Below, piece after piece: positions 36,848 to 46,897 of a DNA stretch of 64,000 nucleotides (its first letter is position 1; each line of letters opens with the position of its first letter). The stretch spans positions 1-64,000 of the forward strand of contig URAS01000014.1 of the NCBI GenBank assembly GCA_900545825.1, given 5' to 3'. This DNA is from an uncultured Actinomyces sp. GTDB taxonomy: Bacteria > Actinomycetota > Actinomycetes > Actinomycetales > Actinomycetaceae. The notes beneath the pieces were generated by a model. The model ran no database searches. It saw only the letters and a list, made by a program, of their open reading frames with translations, and had not been told where the DNA came from. Position numbers and translations under genes: made by a program.

Positions 36848-37999
36848 TTAGTCGCGACAGTCGACGAGCAGCGGGATGAGCGTCTCGTCGTCGCTCACCG
36901 ACCCGTGGACGCCCTTCATGGCGATCGCCATCGGCGTGTGCACCCGCGAGTCAACAACCGTCGTGTCTCCGGTTGCGAAGACCCAGAAGTCGCCGGCCAG
37001 CTCCGGCCGCGCGATCGGGCCGATCCACCGGGGCAGTTCCTCGGCGCCAACGACGATGGCCGCTTCGCCAAGGTAGTCGGCAAAGGCCGCTTGCGCGGCC
37101 TCGACGTCCGCGCCACGGTCGACATGGACGTGGAGGGCGCGCGGCTCGCCTCCCAGCGTGACGGGAATTGTGGCCAGCGGTGAGGTAGCGAGGTCGACGC
37201 GGCTGGCCGGATCCGGGTTGACCATCCCGTGATCCGCCGTGACGACCAGCAGCGTGTCGCGTGGCAGGCGCCTGGCTAGCTGGGCCAGCGCGTGGTCGAT
37301 GGCGTCGAGAGTCTCGAGCCATGCCGGCGAGTCCCACCCGTTCTTGTGGCCGACATGGTCGAGGTGCTCGAAGTACAGGTAGGTCAGCTGGGCGTCACGC
37401 GACGCGGCGAGGGCGGCGTCGACCCGCTCGTCGATCGAGCCGGCGAACCGCATCGACGCGCCCTTCAGCGCCTGGAGCGTGAGCCCGGAGTCGGCGAACC
37501 GGGCGGGGGCCACCGCCACGGCGCGGCCACCGGCCTTAGCGACACGCTCGAACACCGTGGGCACGCGGTTCCAGCCGGTCGTCGGCACGGGCGTTTTTGT
37601 GCCGCGCCGGGTGAAGGTGATGAGGGTGAAGGGGCCGAAGGAGGGATCGACGACCTCGTAACCGAGCATGTTGGTGGCCCCGGGCCACGCCTCGCACATG
37701 AGCGATGTGATGGCGCTCGCCGTGGTTGACGGCAAGGTCGTGCGGATGGGCTCGTGGCTGTCCCACGCGCCACGGAGGAACGAGCGGGCGTAGGCCAGCC
37801 GCTGCCCCACCTGGCTCCACCCCATCCCGTCGACGAGGACAACGATAGCGCGCTTCGCCTGAGGAAATACGCATCCTGGCACCGTTTCGCCGAGTCCAAG
37901 GGACGCCCTCACGGCACCCATGACGTCGGGGATGCGGGTGGGCCGAGATCCGGGCTCACCCCAGGCGAGGGCCGGCGGAATGGCATTGGCAGCACGCAT
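36848..37999 (-). CDS. Alkaline-phosphatase-superfamily phosphodiesterase
   Basis: A 383-residue protein of the type I phosphodiesterase/nucleotide pyrophosphatase family. Metal and nucleophile motifs are visible: VVLVDGMGW (first metal Asp), TTLPSTTASA (Thr/Ser nucleophile), YLYFEHLDHVGH and VTADHGMV (metal Asp/His). There is no signal peptide, so it is probably cytoplasmic. Substrate unknown. ATG 37999 begins the conserved part; the longer frame is not protein-like. It converges with SepH and diverges from parC. Confidence 0.85.
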   Translation of the reverse strand: MRAANAIPPALAWGEPGSRPTRIPDVMGAVRASLGLGETVPGCVFPQAKRAIVVLVDGMGWSQVGQRLAYARSFLRGAWDSHEPIRTTLPSTTASAITSLMCEAWPGATNMLGYEVVDPSFGPFTLITFTRRGTKTPVPTTGWNRVPTVFERVAKAGGRAVAVAPARFADSGLTLQALKGASMRFAGSIDERVDAALAASRDAQLTYLYFEHLDHVGHKNGWDSPAWLETLDAIDHALAQLARRLPRDTLLVVTADHGMVNPDPASRVDLATSPLATIPVTLGGEPRALHVHVDRGADVEAAQAAFADYLGEAAIVVGAEELPRWIGPIARPELAGDFWVFATGDTTVVDSRVHTPMAIAMKGVHGSVSDDETLIPLLVDCRD

Positions 38000-38074
38000 G
38001 TGGTTATTCTTGCACGTCAGCTTTCGCCCCGGTGCGGGCGAGTCAGGCGGTAAGTGACAGGAGTGGGCGTAACA

Positions 38075-40506
<2,432 letters not shown>

Positions 40507-40510
<4 letters not shown>

Positions 40511-41472
40511 GTCGTCGCCTGCGGCTCGATGGCCATGACGTATTCGCGGGACACCGAGTTCGTTCTAAACCCCAGGTCGTTGAGCATGGCTAGCGTCGCG
40601 TCGTCGTCGGCCGCAGCCGAGATCCCCACGGTATCGAGCGACATCTTGGCGAACGCACTGATCGAGGTGGCAATCATCGCCGAGAGGATCGTCGAGTCGT
40701 AAGCTTCGTCCAGTCCGTACATGTCGATGTAGCCCTGCCGGGTTCCGACGGCGTCCCAGTCCTGGGTATAGACGGAGGCGATGAGGAAGCCGATGACCCG
40801 GCTGCGGTCGGTCGAACAGTCCTGGGCGACGACCGAGGCCTCGGGGAGGAACGCCGCACGCGAATCGCGCCATTGATCCGTGGTGAACGGCTGGGATCCG
40901 TTGTCGCGCCCCATCCGGTTGAATGCCCGCCGGATCTCGTCGTCCAGCTCCTTCCGCCAGGGCGAAACGGTAATCATCGGGGGGATGTCGATGAGGGGAA
41001 TCGGGGCATTGGTGGGGCGCTCAAGCTCGAGGTACGCCGCCGAACACGTGTAACCGGCCCGCACGAGATGCTGCTCGAAGCCCTCGTTCGTTGCCTCGAC
41101 CTGGATGAGGATGTGGCCCGATCCCGTGCCTGCGTCGATGATGGTGCGCGCCTGCTGCGTCTGCCAGTCGTTTGTTGCTTGCCCGAGCCCGCGGCCGCGC
41201 CACGCAGGGGCGACCCCGCCCTCGCAGTGGACCACCGATCCGTTGACCTGCGAGGTCCGAACCCTGCCGTAGGCGACCAGATGGCCCTCGGCGTCGCGCC
41301 ACCCGGTGATGGCCATAGGGGTGGCGTCGGAAAACCACTGTTCGACCTCGTCCACCGATGTCCGAAATGGCGGATTGTCGGAGGCCTCGATCACCGAGAC
41401 GAGTTCGGCCAGGTCGGCGAGGTCTGACACGTCGATATCCACGCGCCTGATACCCGCGGGGATATCGTGCAT
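40507..41472 (-). CDS. GNAT acetyltransferase, two-domain, copy 1
   Basis: A 321-residue protein with two GNAT folds. The N-terminal fold carries the acetyl-CoA loop VAPAWRGRGLGQA; the C-terminal one is degenerate there but ends with the AMLNDLGFRTNSVSREYVM strand. Overall plan resembles mycothiol synthase MshD, but substrate is unknown. GGAGG lies six bases before the ATG. It is a paralogue of the next gene. The stop shares CTAG with parC. Confidence 0.78.
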
Positions 41473-41506
41473 GCTGCACCTCCGGCTCGAGCTGATTTAT
41501 TTCATT

Positions 41507-42517
41507 CTACAGGTCAACCGTGTAGACCATTCGCACGCCGATCTTGTTAAATCCCAGCGCCTCGAGGGCGACGTCGCGCCCCTCGACACGGCTGAGGGTC
41601 GTCTCGATCGAAACGCCACCCAGGCCTTCGCGCCGGGCCTGCTCGATGACCCGGGCAATAACCGCAGCCCACGGGTCGTCGGTCGACGGGCCGGAGGCCT
41701 CGATTGCCGCATCCGCGTCGACGGCGGCAAGCCACGTCGTCGAGTGACGACACACGAGGGCGAATGCCTGAACCCGTCCCTCGTCGTCGACACAGACGAA
41801 ACTGAGGTGCGGGTCGAGTGAGCGCGACACGCGGTTCCACCACCGCTGGGCCTGGGCTCTGGAGGCGCCCTGCCCCGCCGCCTTGGCGTTGTGGAGCCGA
41901 CGCACGTCCGGCAGGTCGTGCTCCTGGAGCGGACGGACCTGACAGCTACACCCGCACTCTGGCGCCGGCACCTCGTCGAGATTGTGGAGATAGACCCCGA
42001 TGAACGAGGTCGGCGTGTATCCGGCGGCCGCGTAGAGCTGGCGGCGGTCGCGCTGCTGGGCTTCGACGACGTTGGAGATGCGGGCGGGCAACGTCGAATC
42101 CGGCCCCCACGCGTCGACGAGCAGCTGGCGGGCCCTGGCATCCTGCCAGGCCAGCAGGGCACGCCCAATACCGCGGCCGCGCCACTTGGGCATCGTCGCG
42201 GCGAACAGCTCGGCGCGCGCGACCTCGCGGTCCTCGCGATAAAGCCGGACAAGACCGAAAGCCTGAATGACGCCGGCGGAATCCACGCCGACCAGGGCGT
42301 CCGCATAACGGCCTTCGCAGGATTCCTCAATGAAACCGTCGAGCTGAGCCACCGGGGTCCGCCTGATCGCCGTGCTCTCGTGCTCGGTGATACGGGTCAA
42401 CCGCTGGAGCTCCTCGGAGTCCGATAGCGTCACTTTGCGCCAGGTAAGACCCAAGTGACTGCCCGGAATGGGGGCATGGTCCACCGGCGCAAGACGCTGA
42501 GCAAGGCTGACAACCAT
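41507..42517 (-). CDS. GNAT acetyltransferase, two-domain, copy 2
   Basis: A 336-residue paralogue of the adjacent gene. The N-terminal acetyl-CoA motif is ATMPKWRGRGIGRALL; the C-terminal half contains GGVSIETTLSRVEG and ends EALGFNKIGVRMVYTVDL. A CGCSCQ cysteine cluster lies between the domains. ATG 42517 has no Shine-Dalgarno but a TATGCT box six bases upstream, so a leaderless start is likely. Sandwiched between parC and parE; substrate unknown. Confidence 0.78.
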   Translation of the reverse strand: MVVSLAQRLAPVDHAPIPGSHLGLTWRKVTLSDSEELQRLTRITEHESTAIRRTPVAQLDGFIEESCEGRYADALVGVDSAGVIQAFGLVRLYREDREVARAELFAATMPKWRGRGIGRALLAWQDARARQLLVDAWGPDSTLPARISNVVEAQQRDRRQLYAAAGYTPTSFIGVYLHNLDEVPAPECGCSCQVRPLQEHDLPDVRRLHNAKAAGQGASRAQAQRWWNRVSRSLDPHLSFVCVDDEGRVQAFALVCRHSTTWLAAVDADAAIEASGPSTDDPWAAVIARVIEQARREGLGGVSIETTLSRVEGRDVALEALGFNKIGVRMVYTVDL

Positions 42518-42559
42518 GGGACAAGCATACTTTAGTCCCGGGTCAGTCGTGACCATCGA

Positions 42560-44680
42560 TCACGCGTCGATCTGCTCCCGGTTGAGGTGCGAGGCCCCCT
42601 CGACGATGAAGTCGCGGCGGGGTGCAACCTGCTGGCCCATGAGCAGTTCAAAGACCTCTTCGGCCTTCGCGACCACCGCCTCGTCGGACAGATTGATGCG
42701 CCGCAGGACCCTCTTCGCGGGGTCCATCGTCGTCTCGGCCAACTGGTCGGCATCCATCTCGCCTAGGCCCTTGTACCTCTGAATCGGCTCGCGCCACGTG
42801 CGCCCCGATTTCTTCAGCTTGGCGAGCTGGGCGTGGAGCTCGTCCTCGGAGTACGTATAGACATATTCCCGCGGTTTTCTGCCTTTTGCGTTGACCTCGA
42901 TCCGATGGAGCGGCGGGACCGCGGCGTAGACGCGGCCGGCCTCGATGAGGGGGCGCATGTAGCGGAAAAACAGGGTGAGTAGCAGCGTGCGAATGTGGGC
43001 GCCGTCGACGTCGGCATCGGTCATCATGATGATTTTGCCGTAGCGCGCCTGGTCGAGGTCGAAGCTGCGCCCGGAGCCCGCGCCAACCACCTGGATAATG
43101 GCCGCGCACTCGGCGTTGGCCAGCATGTCGGACGTCGACGCCTTCTGGACGTTGAGAATCTTCCCACGAATCGGCAGCAACGCCTGGAAATCCGACGACC
43201 TCGCCTGTTTGGCCGTGCCAAGCGCCGAGTCGCCCTCGACGATGAACAGCTCCGACCCGTCGACGTCGTTCGACCGGCAGTCGGCCAGCTTGGCCGGCAG
43301 CGACGACGTCTCGAGGGCGTTCTTGCGCCGCGAGATCTCTTTATGCATGCGCGCCGACACGCGCGCCCGCATTTCGCCGACGACCTTCTCCATGACGGCG
43401 AACGTCTGCTGCTTGTCGTCGCGCTTCTTCGAGTCGAACCGCTCGGCCAGGCCCTCGGTGACGACGGAGTTGACGGCGGCGCGCACCTGCGGGGTCCCGA
43501 GGACTTCTTTCGTCTGGCCCTCGAACTGCGGCTCCGGCAGGCGCACCGAGATGACCGCGGTGAGGCCGGCCATGACGTCGTCCTTCTCGATCTTCGCTTC
43601 CTTGGCCCCGAGCTTGAGCCGCTTGGACTTGCGATTCTGGGCGATCGCCTGGCGGACGACCTTGACGAGGCCGGCCTCGAAGCCGGCGACGTGGGTGCCA
43701 CCCATCGGGGTGGCGACGATGTTGACGTAGGACCGCTCGATCGTGTCGTAGCCGACACCCCACCTCAGCGCGACGTCGACGAGGCACGTCCGTTCGAGCG
43801 TCTGCGTCGTCATCTGGCCCGACTCCTCGTCCAGGGCCTGCACGGTCTCCGAGTACGTGCGTTCCCCGGTGATCCGCCACACGTCGGTGACGGCGGCATC
43901 GGGGCTCAAGTAGTCGACGTAGTCGACGACTCCCCCGTCGTGTCGAACCTCCTCGTGCAGCGGTTCCTCGCGGCGCTGATCTTCGACGATGATCGTCAGG
44001 CCGGGCACGAGGAAGGACGTCTGCCTGACCCTGGCCAGCAGCAGCTCGACGTCAAAGCCGTCGGCCGCCGCGTCTGGGAAGATGTCGGGATCGGGCCAGA
44101 ACCTCACCGTCGTCCCGGTGACGCCGCGGCGCGCCTTGCCGGTGACGCGGAGGGCGCCGGCGGGGTCGGCCTCGGTGAATGCCGCATGGGGGCTGGGCTC
44201 GCCCGAGTCGACGAACGTCCCCGCGCTGCCGCGCCGAAACTCCAACCCGTAACGCTTACCGCCGCGGGTGACCTGGACGTCCAGGCGCTGCGAGAGCGCG
44301 TTGACGACCGAGGCGCCGACGCCGTGGAGGCCGCCGACCGATCCGTACGAGCTGCCGCCAAACTTGCCGCCCGCGTGGAGCTTGGTAAAGACGACGGCGA
44401 CACCGCTCATCCCCGTCCCGGGAACCTCGTCGACCGGGATACCGCGGCCGTTGTCGGCCACGCTGGCCGACCCGTCGGCGTGAAGCGTGATGGTGATCCG
44501 GTCGCAATGACCGACCAGCGCCTCGTCCACCGAGTTGTCGATGACCTCCCACAGGCAGTGCATGAGCCCGCGCAGGTCGGTCGAGCCGATATACATGCCC
44601 GGCCGCATGCGCACGGCCTCGAGGCCCTCGAGGACCTGCAGATGGGAGCCGTCGTACGTCGAAGATGGAGTAGGTGTCAC
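42560..44680 (-). CDS. parE: Type II topoisomerase subunit B, topoisomerase IV-like
   Basis: A 706-residue GyrB/ParE-family ATPase subunit. The GHKL ATPase shows EVIDNSVDEAL, DNGRGIP and GGLHGVGASVVNAL; the TOPRIM domain shows EGDSALG and MTDADVDGAHIRTLLL; the C-terminus carries QRYKGLGEMDADQL. The start is GTG; TAGCAT lies eight bases upstream. Partner of the parC-like subunit on the opposite strand. A dnaA/recF-linked gyrB would be a separate gene elsewhere, so I call this the second pair. Confidence 0.9.
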   Translation of the reverse strand: MTPTPSSTYDGSHLQVLEGLEAVRMRPGMYIGSTDLRGLMHCLWEVIDNSVDEALVGHCDRITITLHADGSASVADNGRGIPVDEVPGTGMSGVAVVFTKLHAGGKFGGSSYGSVGGLHGVGASVVNALSQRLDVQVTRGGKRYGLEFRRGSAGTFVDSGEPSPHAAFTEADPAGALRVTGKARRGVTGTTVRFWPDPDIFPDAAADGFDVELLLARVRQTSFLVPGLTIIVEDQRREEPLHEEVRHDGGVVDYVDYLSPDAAVTDVWRITGERTYSETVQALDEESGQMTTQTLERTCLVDVALRWGVGYDTIERSYVNIVATPMGGTHVAGFEAGLVKVVRQAIAQNRKSKRLKLGAKEAKIEKDDVMAGLTAVISVRLPEPQFEGQTKEVLGTPQVRAAVNSVVTEGLAERFDSKKRDDKQQTFAVMEKVVGEMRARVSARMHKEISRRKNALETSSLPAKLADCRSNDVDGSELFIVEGDSALGTAKQARSSDFQALLPIRGKILNVQKASTSDMLANAECAAIIQVVGAGSGRSFDLDQARYGKIIMMTDADVDGAHIRTLLLTLFFRYMRPLIEAGRVYAAVPPLHRIEVNAKGRKPREYVYTYSEDELHAQLAKLKKSGRTWREPIQRYKGLGEMDADQLAETTMDPAKRVLRRINLSDEAVVAKAEEVFELLMGQQVAPRRDFIVEGASHLNREQIDA

Positions 44681-44711
44681 GATGACCCATGCTAGGACAC
44701 ACGGGTGTCAC
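44674..44711. promoter_or_regulatory. Repeated GTGTCAC motif at the parE start
   Basis: GTGTCAC occurs at 44674-44680, overlapping the parE start codon, and again at 44705-44711. Between them GACAC-ACGG-GTGTC (44696-44709) makes a palindrome. It lies in the 121-base divergent gap between parE and DUF7455. Possible autoregulatory or supercoiling-related site; no factor can be named. Confidence 0.3.
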
Positions 44712-44772
44712 TTTCCGATTAGGCCCGCTGGCGGTTTCGGCCCATGGCGAAAGTCCCCCTTCCCGTTTGGCC

Positions 44773-44801
44773 GGATCGACAGAACTCCCCATCATGGAGA
44801 C
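44773..44801 (+). promoter_or_regulatory. Putative leaderless promoter of the DUF7455 gene
   Basis: TTGGCC, a 17-base spacer and CATCAT end six bases before the DUF7455 ATG. GGAG sits only two bases before the ATG, too close for a normal Shine-Dalgarno. Confidence 0.4.
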
Positions 44802-45017
44802 ATGACACAGACTGATACCCTTACTGCCTCCGAAGCGGCCGACCTCTTTACGACCGCCGACCGTTGCGACGTCTGCGGCGCGCAGGCGTGGGTGCGCGCC
44901 TTCATGCGCTCGGGCCAGCTGCTGTTCTGTGCCCACCACGCCCGTGAGTACGCGTCGGCGCTCGAATCCGCCCAGCGTGTCGAGGACGGCCGCAACGGCA
45001 TGTTCGCCGAAAAGTAG
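44802..45017 (+). CDS. DUF7455 small zinc-binding-like protein
   Basis: A 71-residue protein with CDVCG (Cys22, Cys25) and FCAHHA (Cys43, His45/46), which should form one zinc site. It matches the short actinobacterial DUF7455 family found next to topoisomerase genes. Function unknown. The start at 44802 is the family start; the open frame runs further upstream antisense to parE. A strong terminator follows 25 bases after the stop, so it is monocistronic. Confidence 0.85.
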   Translation: MTQTDTLTASEAADLFTTADRCDVCGAQAWVRAFMRSGQLLFCAHHAREYASALESAQRVEDGRNGMFAEK

Positions 45018-45042
45018 GCCCCCTCAGCGCCCCGAAACGTCA

Positions 45043-45081
45043 GGTCGCCTCCTGCGGTTTCCCGCAGGAGGCGACCTTTTT
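45043..45081 (+). terminator. Terminator of the DUF7455 gene
   Basis: A perfect 15-bp stem (45043-45057 with 45062-45076), tetraloop TTTC and a T5 run. The clearest intrinsic terminator in the window. Confidence 0.95.
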
Positions 45082-45096
45082 GCAGAACGGACGAGC

Positions 45097-46065
45097 CTAG
45101 TCGTCGTGGCGGCGCCACCACGCGGCGACGAGGCCGCCCGAGACGTTGTGCCACACCGAGAACACGGCCGCCGGCAGCGCGGCCGCGGGCGAGAAGTACT
45201 GCGCAGCGAGGCCCGCGGCCAGGCCGGAGTTCTGCATGCCGACCTCGATAGAGATTGCCCGCGCCGCCTTCCGCGGCGCCTTCGTCACGCGCGCCACCGC
45301 GTAGCCCAGGGCGTAGCCGCACCCATTGTGAAGGACGACGACGGCGAGGACGAGGATGCCCGTCGCGCGGATCGCGTCGGAGGACGCCGCGACGACGGCC
45401 AGGAGGACGTAGGCGATGCCGGCGACCGACACCCACGGCAGGGCGGGGACGACGCGGGCGACAAGGTCCTTGGCCACAAGCCGGACGACGAGGCCCGCGA
45501 CGACGGGCACGAGGACGATCTTGACGATCGACAGCATCATCGCGCTGGCCGACACGGGCAGGTATTGGCCCGCTAGCGCCAGCGTGAGCAAGGGCGTGAG
45601 GAGCGGCGAGAGCAGCGTCGAGATCGCCGTCATCGTCACCGACAGGGCGACGTCGCCCTTGGCAAGGTAGGAAATGACGTTCGACGACGTGCCGCCCGGT
45701 GCGCACCCCACGAGGATGACGCCGGCGGCCAGCTCCGGCGGCAGGCGGAACAGCGTCGCGAGGACGAGGCCGAGCAGCGGCATGACGACGAACTGGGCGG
45801 CGACGCCCACGAGGACCGGCACGGGCTTGCGGATAACGACGGCAAAGTCCGGGGGCGTGAGCGTGAGGCCCATGCCGAACATAATGATGCCGAGGGCGAT
45901 CGTCGTGCCGGCGCCCAGCGGCTTGAAGACGCCGGGAAAGAGGAACGCCGCGGCAAAGGCCGCGATCATGATGAGGGGGAACACGGTGACGGCGATGCGC
46001 GCCGAGCGGTCCTCCTCGGTCGTGGTGTGAGACGGGACTGAGGCGACGGGGGCTTGAGTCGACAT
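45097..46065 (-). CDS. BASS-family (SBF-like) sodium symporter
   Basis: A 322-residue bile acid:Na+ symporter-type protein with about nine or ten membrane segments. GCAPGGTSSNVISYLAKGDVALSVTMTA mid-protein is the signature region of the family, and IEVGMQNSGLAAGLA follows. Bacterial members move organic anions such as pantoate, pyruvate or sulfated compounds; the substrate here is unknown. ATG 46065 is chosen; GGGGG lies just upstream. It lies downstream of sdhB on the same strand but with an inverted repeat between them. Confidence 0.88.
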   Translation of the reverse strand: MSTQAPVASVPSHTTTEEDRSARIAVTVFPLIMIAAFAAAFLFPGVFKPLGAGTTIALGIIMFGMGLTLTPPDFAVVIRKPVPVLVGVAAQFVVMPLLGLVLATLFRLPPELAAGVILVGCAPGGTSSNVISYLAKGDVALSVTMTAISTLLSPLLTPLLTLALAGQYLPVSASAMMLSIVKIVLVPVVAGLVVRLVAKDLVARVVPALPWVSVAGIAYVLLAVVAASSDAIRATGILVLAVVVLHNGCGYALGYAVARVTKAPRKAARAISIEVGMQNSGLAAGLAAQYFSPAAALPAAVFSVWHNVSGGLVAAWWRRHDD

Positions 46066-46083
46066 GCCCCCATCATCGCCACC

Positions 46084-46120
46084 GCCCACCATGTGACACA
46101 GAAACGTTCACATGGTGGGC
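46084..46120. repeat. 13-bp inverted repeat between sdhB and the BASS gene
   Basis: GCCCACCATGTGA (46084-46096) and TCACATGGTGGGC (46108-46120) are perfect arms around 11 bases. Read on the minus strand it follows sdhB by 21 bases and precedes the BASS ATG by 18. No T tract follows, so it is either an sdh terminator or an operator for the transporter gene. Confidence 0.65.
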
Positions 46121-46141
46121 AACAAGCGGGTCGCTGGGCCC

Positions 46142-46897
46142 CTAGTTGTCGCGGGTCCTCCCCCGGAACCCCGCGCGGTAGCGCTCGCGGTTGACGCGGG
46201 CGACGGCAGTCAACGGAATCCCCGCGGGGCAGGCCTTGGCGCACTCGCCGTAGAGCGAGCACGGCCCGAAATACGCGTCGAGGGCGGCGACCATCCGCCG
46301 GGCCCGCCGCGACCGCTCGTGTCCGGCCTGGGGCATGAGGGCGAGGTGCGAGAGCTTCGCCCCGGCGAACAGCATGGCCGCACCGTTCGGGCAGGCCGCG
46401 ACGCACGCGCCACACCCGATGCACGAGGCGAAGTCAAGGGCCTGCTCGGCCTGTTCCTTCGGCTGGGGTATCGAGTCGGCGTCGGGCGCCGTCCCCGTCA
46501 TCACATCGACGGTGCCACCGGCGCGGATGAGCTCGTCGAGGGCACTCCGGTCGATCGCAAGGTCGCGGATCACGGGGAACGCCGCAGAGCGGAATGGCTC
46601 GATTCTGAACCGCCGAATCGACGGGAACGCCCGCAGGTGCTGTCGGCACGCCGGGGTGTTCGGCAGCGGCCCGTGCGGTTTCCCGTTGACGAGGAACCCG
46701 CAGCATCCGCACACGCCCTCGCGACAGTCGGACTCGAAGACGACGGGTTCCTTGCCCTCGTCGATCAGCTGGTCGTTGAGGCGGTCGAGGAGCTCGAGGA
46801 TGCTCCACTCGCTCTCGGCGTCCTCGACGACATAGGTCTCGAAATGCCCGGCGTCCCGGGGACCGTCTTGCCTCCAGATCTCCAGTGTCACCTTCAT
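46142..46897 (-). CDS. sdhB: Succinate dehydrogenase/fumarate reductase iron-sulfur subunit
   Basis: A 251-residue electron-transfer subunit. The [2Fe-2S] cysteines are in ESDCREGVCGCCG and NTPACRQH; CIGCGACVAACP and CSLYGECAKACPAGI supply the [4Fe-4S] and [3Fe-4S] clusters. The ATG overlaps the sdhA stop (ATGA), giving coupled translation. An N-terminal extension in the open frame is not supported. Confidence 0.96.
   Translation of the reverse strand: MKVTLEIWRQDGPRDAGHFETYVVEDAESEWSILELLDRLNDQLIDEGKEPVVFESDCREGVCGCCGFLVNGKPHGPLPNTPACRQHLRAFPSIRRFRIEPFRSAAFPVIRDLAIDRSALDELIRAGGTVDVMTGTAPDADSIPQPKEQAEQALDFASCIGCGACVAACPNGAAMLFAGAKLSHLALMPQAGHERSRRARRMVAALDAYFGPCSLYGECAKACPAGIPLTAVARVNRERYRAGFRGRTRDN

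Noticed and set aside
46091..46113. CRP/FNR-type site in the sdhB-BASS inverted repeat
   Set aside because: TGTGA and TCACA are 11 bases apart rather than 6, and the symmetry extends well beyond these pentamers.
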